This document shows positions 1 to 10,470 of a DNA stretch of 64,000 nucleotides, piece by piece (the first letter of the stretch is position 1; each line of letters opens with the position of its first letter). The DNA is from Gnetum montanum (Eukaryota > Streptophyta > Gnetopsida > Gnetales > Gnetaceae): the NCBI GenBank assembly GCA_015680685.1, contig MNCI01007793.1:1-64000 (forward strand), written 5' to 3'. The position numbers were made by a program, and so were the translations under genes. The notes below the pieces were generated by a model. The model searched no databases, had not been told where the DNA came from, and was given only the letters and a program-made list of their open reading frames with translations.

Positions 1-1155
1 ATGACATGAACCTTTACCCCTAGTAGGTAGTATTGCCATTTCCTAAGGGTAAAAATGATGTCTAATCAATATTTTTATATATCTATGTAAAATATTTCAC
101 AATCAAAGAATGGGTGAGAAATGTAGTAGATAGGAAGATCGAGACATTCTTCATGCCATTAGTAAAGCATAAATGTAATAGAGTGATTAGATTTAGAGAG
201 GTATAGGTAAAAAGAAAGATAAAATTAAAGGGGATGAAGGATTGGAAGGTTGGTAAAAGCATGTTTGGTTATAGTGAAAACCTCTTGACACTTCTAGTTT
301 CAATTGAAAGTTGTAGATTTGTAGAGAAGATGAGAAAGGGGATGAAATTGATTAATAAGATTACATATGAAATGGGAAATTGATTAGAGTCTACCTTGTA
401 AGATGTGCATATATTTAAGACCATTAGGTGGTAAGTGTTCATGATTACCTTTACCTTGTCAAGGTCCACCACAATATCTTTAGTCAAGACTAGGAATCCT
501 AGCATTTTGTGTACTTCTACACCAAAAATGCGCTTTTTGGGATTTAGGAAGAGATTGTACTTGTTGCATCAGGCCAAGATAATATCTAAGTTAGTGGAAT
601 GCTTAGTTATGATGATAGATTTAATAGTTAGATCATCCACATAATCATTGATAGTTTTAAATATCATGTTACTAAATATAAAGGTCATGGATTACTGGTA
701 TATTGCTTCAGTGTTCTTGAGTCTAAAAGGCATTTTTTTTTTGTAGAAAAACATTCTCCATGGGGTTATGAAAGTTGTAACATGTTAATGTTTAATATTG
801 ATTTGAATATAATTGTAACTTGAAAAACCATTATTAAAAATAAGAAAAGAATGACCTTCTATTATGCCTATGAGTTGATCAATATTGCTAACAGAAAGTT
901 GTCTTTTAGAGTTACTTTGTTGAAATCATGAAAATTGACGCATATCTTGATGGCTTCATTTTTCTTAAGCATGAGTACCATGTTAGATATATAATTAGAA
1001 TAATCTATAGGATGTATGAATCTTGCATTATAGAGTTTGGTGATCTTGTCATTGATGTTTAATGTTAAATTAGATTTTAGATTTTGGGCTTTTTGTTTGA
1101 TGGACTTGAAACCATCCTTAAGAATGATGCTATGTTTAATAAGAATAGGGTCCAA
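1..1155 (-). pseudogene. Tat1 reverse transcriptase and start of RNase H, Ty3/gypsy Tat lineage (decayed)
   Basis: This is the reverse transcriptase domain of a Ty3/gypsy retrotransposon, which copies element RNA into DNA. Reading from 1155 downward, the N-terminal fingers match the family: a YNARFIHPIDYSNYISNMVL-type stretch, then a KICVNFHDFNKVTLKDNF match to the 'RICIDYRDLN..PKD.FPLP' block. A frame passing 632-643 encodes the catalytic YVDD box, and 505 downward reads LGFLVLTKDIVVDLDKVKVI, the family's 'LGF.V...GI.VD..K..AI' connection to RNase H. Stops and frameshifts separate the pieces, so it is dead, although YVDD itself is kept. Integrase would lie beyond the window start. Its partner gag and protease are probably those at 7.2-10.4 kb, with 1.2-6.9 kb inserted between. 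Family assignment is strong; Tat rather than another gypsy clade is inferred. Confidence 0.85.
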
Positions 1156-1159
1156 ATTT

Positions 1160-3180
1160 TTCTAGGATTAATCTTTTAATATTATTAGACAAGTTTGTCC
1201 ATAGTTGTATGATTTTTCCCCATTTTATTAATTCCATATGGTAAGTTATAGCAAGGTATCATTACTTAGAATGGATTTGTAATTCAAGAAGGGAAGGTTA
1301 GTTTGAGAAATTAAGTATTCCTTCATGATTTTGAGTATTGAGATAATAAATTCTAAGAAGTTGAGTGGAAAAAAATTAATTAAGTCATTGTTGAAAGACT
1401 ATGTGATTCAAATATGAGGCTTATCCAATTAGAGGTTCATGTAAATGATGGAGAAGGATGAGATCCATGACCTCTAAAGAATGAGAGAGAAAGGATAGGT
1501 ACATGGTCAAGGGATTAAAATTAAAATAGTTATTAAAATTTACAAGTGAATGTATGAGTAAAAAAAATGTTAGAGACAATTTTTAATGCTTTTAGAATGA
1601 AAGTTAGGCAAATTTGTAAAGCATATAAGAGGATGAATTAGAAACGTTTCTAAGCTAAGGGAGAGAGAATGGGAGAATTTTCTATGTCTAGGTAAAGGGA
1701 TTTAGAAACATTTAGAAATGAATGTATAATTGAATGAAACATAGATAGTTTTTCAAATGTCAAAAAGTTAGAGATATTTTCTAGATGATAAGAAGAGAAA
1801 CTAGAAAAATATTTGGGACAAAAATGCAAGTTGAAGAAGAAAAGATAAAATATTTTATAAGCCAATGAGGAGGGAGTTAGAAAAATCTTCTAAGTGATAA
1901 TAAGGATTAGAAAATTTTCCTTTCTTTTGAATTTAAAGTATTAATCTATGTGTGCTATTAGATGGTAAATAGTTTCTAGGCCATATGAATAAGGTTGAGC
2001 AAACCAAGAAACTCATTTCCATGTTTGGTATTCATGACCTAAAGGTTATATGTGATATGATAATGCAAATTTCATGTTATTTTAGGTGTTAGGAAAAAAT
2101 AAAAAAATGAAGAGAAGAGAGAAAAGAAGGGAAAAAGGTATAAAGTGGAAAGGGAGAAGGAAGTTAGTCATTTTTACATTATGCATATGAGAGTGTACTT
2201 GGCAAAGAGAGCTTGTGGAGGTGACATGAGAGTTTATGTTCATGTTCTACTTGTTAACTTGTGATGTCATGATGCCATGTGGAGAGAGGCATTAGCATGG
2301 AGAGCATGTGAGGGAGGTAGGTAGGGCTCACTAGTAGCCATGCAAGTAGGAGGCAAATATCACTAGAGAGTTACCCAATCATGTGTTAGCATCAACCTAG
2401 GTGAGTCTTTGGATCCTAGCCTTTTAAAAAATATAATTTTTTTCCATATATTAGAGGAGGAAAAAAATTTTGTTGTCATGATTTGGAGGATGTAGAAATA
2501 AGAAGGAAGAAGAAAGGTACCATGTGCTAGTGCATGCATATGATGGACATTACTAGCATCATCAATGGTCACTATGCTAGTCAACGTGTTGCATGGTTGT
2601 AGCCTCATGTGCTAATTATTACACTATGTAGTTGCAACACTAGCAAAACTAGCCTATGGTAGCCTACATTGATGTGTGCATGTGTAGAAGGGTATTAGGC
2701 CAATGTGCACCAAGTCAACATTGTAACCTACATAAGCTAGGGCCAAGAGCAAGAACATGAAGATGGGATGTAAAATAAAGTTTAAAATAGGTTTTTAGTT
2801 GAAGAAGAGGGAAGAAAGTTATTAGTTTGAGCCTTTATAGGGTAGATCTAACTTTAGGGAAGGCAAATCAAGGTTCATGGATGTTGGCTACTAAGAGGAA
2901 TGACCACTTGCAAAGTTCATGAGGGTCAAAATAACAAATTTTTAGGGTAAGGGTTTTGTTTATTTTAAGGTTTTTAATCAAATGAATAAAAATTTTTTAA
3001 GGAAAAGGGTAAGGTATGGTGGTATTATGGTACCAAGCTAACAATAGCCTGGTAGCTATGTTACCTACTCATATCATAGGAGCATTAGGGCATGATGCTT
3101 CTTTTCTTTCATTTTTCTATTATCTTTCTTAAATTATTCATAATATTAATTCTACAAATGAGGAAGATTATTTTAGCCAA
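1160..3180. other. AT-rich stretch with no recognisable gene
   Basis: No domain, tRNA or clean LTR end could be recognised on either strand. The sequence is rich in A/G runs on the plus strand. The short open frames here (for example 1650-1865 and 2363-2608, both minus) show no family motif and look like chance frames. It lies between the Tat1 RT and the gene-like stretch on the plus strand, so part of it may be the upstream flank of that unit. Confidence 0.5.
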
Positions 3181-6100
3181 AATGAGATATCAATAGATGC
3201 ATTCACCCGCGTGTAGGTAGATGAGAGGGTTAGATGTGGGTGAAAGGTGAAGAGAGTAGTTGGGATGAATTTTTTCCATTGCATGCATAGTTTGAAGGAT
3301 CCTGATAAGGAGGATGGCTATTTGGATAATTTAGGGGATAAGCCATGTAAGATGGAAGTTGAGGAAAATTAGCATCCTATGATCTATGCATGATTCCTTG
3401 ATGAGATGACTAGAGCTCAAAAGCATAGGTGGTATGATGTCATTCATTGAGTAGGCTTAGTGCATTTACTTCATGAGAGGCTTGATTGGGTTCAATAGAG
3501 GAATGATCGAAGGTCTCTTAGATCTATTTAGTACTACAAGGTAAGTACACAATGCTAGTTTTTCTAAGTATCATGTCTAGTTTTTAGCTTGAACTTGCCT
3601 TTTTTTGCATTAGCTTTATGTCTAACTTGCAAATATTTTAACGTTTTAGGTACACTTAAACCTTTAGATGTTATTTACATTCAACTTGGAAATGTGTTAA
3701 AGTACAAATTGCAGGCTAACATACACAAGACTCTTGTGAGTTATGCATGGTTGATAGGTGATATTAGAGGAGATACCTTCCTAATATTGAGTGGGTGGGA
3801 TTGGTTCCTTTATTCATGTTGAGGTTTTCTAATATCTCATCCATGAATGTGATTACCATGGTAAGACATTATTCAAGTCAACAACACTTATTTATATTTC
3901 AAATTCAAGGAAAAGAGGTTGTTGTGCATTGGAACTAGAACTCATTGAGGCACTAGTTTGATTTGCCTAATGGTGGACTACCAATTGAGAAAAATGATAA
4001 ACTTTTAGATCTTAATTAGAAGACTATTTCTTAGTGGGCCAAGTATATTAATGCTACTCACATTATTGCTAAGTGTAATAATCCCAATCTAGTTCACATA
4101 TATCACCTCTTCATTAAGAGGATATTCTATGACAAAATCAAGTAACACAAGCTTGATTCTCTAATGAGGGTCATAGTGCTTTACAATGTTATGACTTATA
4201 AGAGTTCCTAATATTGGGCTCATTACCTAGATGAGAGGGTGTCAAGTAAGTTGGCCAATATTGACATTATAGATGGGGGAAGTTCTTGCAACTCCATAAA
4301 CTTCAGCTTATATTATGAGATGTTGTGGTTCACAAAGTTATTGGCTTATGTTGATCAAGATGGAAAGATGTTAGATGAGAAAGACTTCTCTTATCCTGAG
4401 TGTTATCATGTGATGCATATCATGATGATCTTTTCTTCGGAAATGGGTGGTCCAATGGAGGTAGCAACATTCTTGCATAAGGATGTAGCTGAGTTCTCTG
4501 TTATCAATAGCATGGTGATACCTAGGAAGTGATCAATTTGCAAGAATCTAGCTCATGGTATGAAGGTGATGAAGGAGTTTGCATTGGGTACATAAGATGA
4601 AAGGTAAGCAAGAAAGAAACTAAGGGTATCTTATATTAAGATGGTCAATTTACAAGAGAAGGAATTCAAAGAAAAAGTAGCCAAAGTTGCAAAAATATTG
4701 GATAAGTTAGAAAAATATTTTATGTTTTTTTAAAATGTTGTTAGTTTGATTTTCTATTATTTATTGTTTATGTTAAATGAAAAATAGTTACTTTTATTAT
4801 TTGTTGATATTTCACAACTATAGTGAAGGCAAAGAAGATAGTAGAAAAGAAAGCACAGGCTAAGAAAATAGAGGAAGAGAGAAGAAAGAGGAAAAAAAAA
4901 GGAAGTAAGAACCTATGAGGAAGATGAAAGAAGAGCACACAAGTAGGTTGAAATAAAAGGGAGGAAGGAAGAAGAAAAATAGGCCCTAGAAGAAATATCA
5001 ACAAAAGATAAGGAGGAAGTAAAGATAGCTAAGGAGGAGGAGAATGATGCCTTGGTGTAGGAGCTTTTGAGAAAGAAATAAATCATATTTTTTGAAATGT
5101 AGGTAAAGTTTTATTTTTTTTAATGTTTTAGAATGTTAAAATATATGCATATGCTTATAAGAAAAGAGTAGCATTTTGAGTTTTCATGATCTAGATGGCA
5201 TTGACATGGATAAGCTATCATCCCCTTCCAAGACCATTAAGTTGCAATTCTGAGAGGAGAGTATCTAATGCATCTAGTATGAAATGATTAGGAAGGAAGC
5301 TAAAGAAAGAAGGAGCCTTGTCTTATAGTAAGTCAGTGGTTTTGCTCATGAGTTTTGTTATTTTTCTTGGTTAGGCTTATTTGTGGTTTTGATAGTTTTT
5401 GGTATTTTTATTTTCTTGTTTAGATATCATGAGGCTTATCATAGGTATTTTACATGTTGATCCTACTTTGAAACCTATTTTACATGATGAGCTTGAGGTG
5501 AAAGAGAGGATGAATGATATTTTTCAGTTTGGATAAAGATGGTATCTCTTACATCAAATCAATCTAATGTAGTGATTAATCTTACTACAAAGTTATTGGT
5601 CACAAAAGAGAAGGAAAAAACATTAGTTTCAAAAATTAGATTTTTTTTGGATGAAGTGGAGAATCCTCTTATTTGTTTTGGAGAGATTCTATGGATATTA
5701 TGGTAGAGGATCAAAATAAGCAACAATGCACAATTTCAAGGATGAAGGTAGTGAACAAGCGATTATGAGATAGGTATGTCACATGGAAAAAGCAGGGTGA
5801 GCAACATAGGAAAAATAGGTTGACTTATAAAAAGAGAAGTTTGGTCCTTATTGAACAACTCAAGGAGCAACAAATTGCATGAAAAGTAAGAAATATGTTC
5901 ATTAGTAAGATGAGTGCTAGTGAAGCTTCATAAACCTTTGAAGAATATGTACATGTGAAGAGGAGGGAAAAGGATGTGAAAGATTTGCGATCTAACTTGG
6001 AAGTGGAAAGAAAGATGAAAAGAGAGCCCATAACAAATGAATTTACTTTACTTGAGAATTTCACTTGAGGAGATCATTGAGAAGTTTATTGATGTTTTTA

Positions 6101-6420
6101 GTTATAAGGCTTCTATGGTAGGGCCTATAGTATAGGATGATAGATGTGAAGCGAGATTGAATGGCACAACTATAGGTAAGGAATGCATTTTATATTTATT
6201 TGTTATTTTTCTATTAGTCTTAATATTTTTTAGGATTTTATTTTTTAAAAAATTTCATCTAGTAGTTAGTATTTATGGAATTTATATTCTAGTATTTTTA
6301 ATTTTATTTTTGTTTATTTGTGTAGTTCTAGATGTCCTAGGAGGTTTTGGAAACAAGAACATGAATGTGGAGATGAAGATTCTCCCTTTCCATGATAAGG
6401 CTTCAAGCAATCAACCTTGA
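3180..6420 (+). pseudogene. Unrecognised multi-exon gene-like stretch with a coiled-coil tail (decayed)
   Basis: I do not recognise this protein. Reading the plus strand gives long open stretches in changing frames: 3589-3822, about 3850-4532 (including the run LANIDIIDGGSSCNSINFSL), a Lys/Glu-rich coiled coil at 4.6-5.0 kb (EKKAQAKKIEEERRKRKKK) and a second charged helical stretch at 5.7-6.07 kb. Three breaks look like proper plant introns: 3541-3649 (GTAAGT to TTTTAG), 5328-5423 (GTAAGT to TGTTTAG) and 6176-6325 (GTAAGG to GTGTAG). The last exon ends in a stop near 6418. Stops inside the exons mostly replace Gln codons. It sits antisense inside the Tat1 element. It could be a captured host gene, a host gene into which elements inserted, or an antisense accessory ORF of a Tat element; the sequence does not decide. 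Confidence 0.45.
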
Positions 6421-6870
6421 TGGATAGATGCTATGATTATGTGTTAGAGATGGATTTTATTTTTAAGACTTTTGTATTTTTTATGATGTTATGGACCATT
6501 ATTGATGAGAGCTTTTTGATGGCTATTGTATGGACTATTAGCTATGATACAAGGTTGTTATTCTTTATCATTTTTGAGTTGTATATGTTTTTAGTTATTA
6601 TAGTTTTTGTTTGTATGGGTTTTTTTAGTTTTTTATATTTATGGAATTTTACAATTTCATAATGTTTAATTTTTTTACAATTTTTCTAAGGTAAAAATGA
6701 AACAAGCACTAAATAAAATATGTAATGAAAGCAAAATGTAAAGAAAATTAAGCATTAACATGAAGTAATAAACAAGACTATGATAGATAAGCAAGTATGA
6801 TACAATAACAAAGAAAAATAGCTAAGCCATGTAATGAAACTAAAGCTAATTAATATTAGAAAGCACTTAT
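6420..6870. other. T-rich flank of the gene-like stretch
   Basis: The plus strand shows an open frame at 6417-6662 made almost wholly of hydrophobic residues, but the DNA is very T-rich and this is the expected result of that composition. It may be the 3' untranslated end of the unit at 3.2-6.4 kb. No motif is seen. Confidence 0.4.
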
Positions 6871-7950
6871 AAACATTAAAAATAAATAAAAATAAAATGA
6901 TAAAATAAGGAAGAAACATTTGAAGGAAATAATGCCTTAGTCATAGATTTCTTGGCTCTAGATCTAGTAGGAACCTTTACATTTTTAACAAACTCAATTA
7001 TGTCTAACTCACCAAATCCTAAGTCTATGAATTTGTAAGTCCTAGAAGACCAAGGAATACTTGAATCCAACTCATTTGTTTCTTTCATTAATGATGTTTA
7101 ACTAATGAAAGAAAGTTGAGATCAGAAGCTAGTTTCTTCCATAATATTTAAATGTGAGATAGCTAGAACTTCAAGATTAGCACATATAACTACTTCTTTA
7201 TCTTTACAAGGGAAATGAATCTCTTAATGCAAAGGTGAGAAAACAACACAATGGTATGCTAACCAAGGTCATTTTAAAATAGCATTACTTCTAGATGAGT
7301 TTCTAATAATAACGAATATGGCCTTAGATGCTATCCAACTTCCTATCGAGAAAGGTAATTTTATTACTTCTAGAATTTCTCCTCTAGTTCCACTAAATGA
7401 AATGAAAGAGGATTTGTAATTAGAGTATGCAACCTATTTTTCAAGGATGAGATGCTTAATGCCTACATATGAGATAACATTGGTTCTGACTCCATCATCT
7501 AAGATCACTAAGGATAGTAACATGTTCTCTCTAATTTATATGCTGATGTATATTGGAAGCAAGCACACAACATGCTTCACAAGATATGTTTTGATGTTTT
7601 CTCCCTTGAAAACCAAACAACCAACCTCATTGCATAGGAGGTTAAGCACTAATGAGATTACATAAACATGAGGTTGAATGTTTGAAGGTACTATAATAGA
7701 CTTTATAAGTTACTTCAATGCTAAATGATGTTCCTTTGAAGGTGACATGAGGTCAAAAAGAATAAGAGTTTTTCCTTTTGATTTCATTTTTGTAATGATT
7801 TAGAACAAGGCCTTACCATTGAGAGCTACATTCTTAGAAGCTAACACAGGAGGAATAGCATCTAATGTAGGTGGATGTGTTGAGATGATAATCAAAGTAG
7901 GAGGAATTACATTTGATATACCCTAAAATGGAACTTTATTTTGGTTTTGA
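6870..7950 (-). pseudogene. Tat1 aspartic protease and flanking linker
   Basis: This encodes the retropepsin that would cut the gag-pol polyprotein. In one minus frame starting near 7510 the sequence reads VILDDGVRTNVISYVGIKHL, matching the Tat-clade protease core 'VLVDGGSALNV.P......L'. The catalytic Asp is kept and the first Gly is replaced by Asp. Further down are the flap-like block GTRGEILEVIKLPFSIGSW and the block WLAYHCVVFSPLHXEIHFP, which matches the family's 'GRPWIH..GAVPS.LHQKLKF'. These three blocks in order make the call firm. A later open frame (7088 to 6876) continues the linker toward RT, but RT does not follow: homology stops near 6.87 kb and resumes only at 1155. Internal TAA and TGA codons make it a pseudogene. 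Confidence 0.8.
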
Positions 7951-10430
7951 ACATGTTGCTTATTAACATGTTCATTCTTTTTCCATTTGTCGATTTCCAC
8001 TACTTTTTGAGCCTAGATAAGGATCTTGATAGAAAAAATGGAAGTATAATGTAAAGGAGGCTCTTGTGAATTAGGTGGAGAGAAGGGACGAGATGGAGGA
8101 GAAATAACATAGGGTAAAATAAGAGGATAGTCAACTAGATAAGTAGGGACCAAAAATTTATTTCTTGGAGGAAAAGGAGAATAGCTGAAAGTGGGATTAG
8201 AATGTATAGGAACTTAATCATAGTAAGGTGTCATGTCAATAACTAATGGAGTCCTATGTACATTCTAGGAAGCTAAAACATTGGTATCATTCTAGGAAAG
8301 ATGATAACAAAAGGCTTTTTGGGCCTTGATGGTGTTGGATGTAAGGCTAAGAAAGATTGATATTGAGAGAAATCCATTTGAATAACAAAGAAGATTTTTG
8401 AATAGTTATCTTTGGGCTTTAAATGAAAGGTGAAAATTCTCCTTGAATGTGCATTGAGAGGGTCTTAGTAAATTTTCATGTTCTAATTATTAGGCTTCAT
8501 AGAAGTATTAAACATGAAGGTTAGCAATCTTTTGGATCAAGCTCTCACTTATTCTAAAACATATTTTGACATAATATGTACATCCTTCTATGACATGTTG
8601 TATAGTTGAATGTATGTCTTTGGAAATCTGTGATATTTGGACCTATCCCTTTGTGGCCTCATTTTTTCCCTTCATTTGATGTATTTTATTTTGGATTTAA
8701 ATTCTTATTCCATCCATTACCTCCATTTTTTATGATGAAGCTGATGTAGTATGGTTCATTGAGGTCACAATTTGACCTAAATTGTTGGAGGATTTGTCTT
8801 TGCTCACTACTCCATTTGCTTTGTTGCAAAAACTAGCCCATTTTGGATTATTATGTTAAATAGCCACCTCCTCAATGTATTTAGCAAAGGTTATGACATC
8901 ATGGAGGCTAAGTGGCCTAGAATAGATTAACTTCCCTCTAATGTAATCACTTATGGCCTCTTCAAAGATGTTCAACAATTGATCATCAAATAAAGGATGA
9001 GTAAGTTCCATTGTTGTAGATATTAATCACATGATAAACTTAATGATATAGTTATTGAAAGCTTACTTGATGGCCAAATTTTTTTGGAAAGTTCCATCCT
9101 TGGTTAATTTTGTATTTGAATCTCTCCACAAAGTTTATGAAGAGTTTCTCCAATGTAGTGGATCCATAAGGTAAGGCCCTATAACATTTCAATACCTTTC
9201 TTATCAAAGAGCTAGAAAACTACACAAGATGGTATGGGGATACTTTGCTGATAGCATGCATTCATTATAGAATATAATAACATGGTTTGTGGAATTATAA
9301 TTCCCATTGTACTTTGTAAAAATTAACAATAAGACTCCTTTGGTAAATTGAGAGAGGGGGATTAAGGGGTTAATGAAATAAATAAGGATATGAAAAATGG
9401 AGACTATAGGACTACCCCCATGTAGCATTATGATTTTTCTTATTTTATACTCATTAAGTGAAGGCTAGATCATAGATCTTGCAATACAAGCATCAATATA
9501 GCTGGAGCTCCAAGAATTGACAAAATAGTGGATTTACCTAAAATGGATCTACTAGTAGGCAAAACTAGTTATGGTGGCATAATGGTAGACATGGAGACAA
9601 GTTGTGGTTCATTTTATTGAGGTACATGATGAGTAAGTAAAATTACACTTGAGGTTATTAAGTTTGTAGCACATGAGATAATAGTTGGAATGGGTTTAAT
9701 AGTGAGTTGGGATTTTGAATTTGTACTTGAGGTGATTGATTAACAATGCTAGTAACTTGGAAAAGGGCTATATGTAGGTGGAAAAGTGACTATAGGTGGA
9801 AAAGTAATAGGTAAAGCAATGGTAATGGGTATAACAAGACTAGTAGTTTAAGGACAATACATGAAAAATAGATTATTAGAATTGATGAGATAAACATGCA
9901 GTAGGATTGGGTTACATGGTAGTGCAATAGATTGATGGTAGAAATCTATGAGGATTGATACATGAGAATTCTCATCCTCTTCATCATGAATGTTGACACT
10001 GCTACTTACTTCACTAAGGTGATTTATGAACTAATATCTCTTGCTAGAATTGATGTTAGGATTTCCAACAAGATGGTCCACTGAAACCTCCTTATGTTGT
10101 GATTAAGGTTTAGCCATTCTCTGAATCTTGTCTTGAATGAGTAGAAATTTCGTAAGTGTTATTTGTTCCTTTATATTTAGCTTTATAGGTTGACTTGGAT
10201 TTGGTAGAAAAGATTCCAAGATGTTTTCAATCCCATATGCAACCATCCATTACAATTCGACTTTAGAAAGATCAATGTTGAGCTTTGATTTGGCACATAA
10301 AATCTTGTAATTATTCTTAGGCATGGGTGTCATGATTGCCTAGGCTTTCTGCATCTCCATCAACCTCTAGACTTGAGAGCTCTAGGATAAATTAGATTCT
10401 TTCTTTATCATGATGTTAAAGAGAATCTTC
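7950..10430 (-). pseudogene. Tat1 gag polyprotein (decayed)
   Basis: Gag would form the cytoplasmic particle that packages element RNA. The recognisable core is at 8.8-9.43 kb on the minus strand: a KYNGNYNSTNHVIIFYNECM stretch matches the plant gypsy gag 'YNG..DP..H...F...M' start, and about 130 residues later LLNIFEEAISDYIRGKLIYS matches the region where arginine-rich plant gag proteins end. Between them are stops replacing Gln or Trp. From about 10.42 to 9.5 kb an N-terminal extension can be followed in mostly one frame with a stop every few dozen codons. The 8.0-8.8 kb part is low-complexity spacer leading to protease. The unit is collinear with the protease at 7.2-7.5 kb and the primer site at 10.45 kb. 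Confidence 0.7.
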
Positions 10431-10450
10431 TATGCACACTTGGAAAATAA

Positions 10451-10470
10451 ATAAGGATCTAGTGCAAAAG
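10451..10470 (-). promoter_or_regulatory. Tat1 primer-binding-site-like motif
   Basis: Read on the minus strand this is CTTTTGCACTAGATCCTTAT. It aligns with the better-kept Tat4 motif TTTTTTGGCACTAGAAGGAG at 59751-59770, and both resemble the TGGCGCTAGAAGGAG-type primer site I recall for plant Tat gypsy elements. It lies just before gag in the element's direction, as expected. The leading TGG has decayed. Confidence 0.45.

Noticed and set aside
6157-6662. Hydrophobic open frames that look like membrane proteins
   Set aside because: The DNA is T-rich; Phe, Leu and Ile runs are expected by composition, and one of the frames overlaps the proposed intron at 6176-6325.
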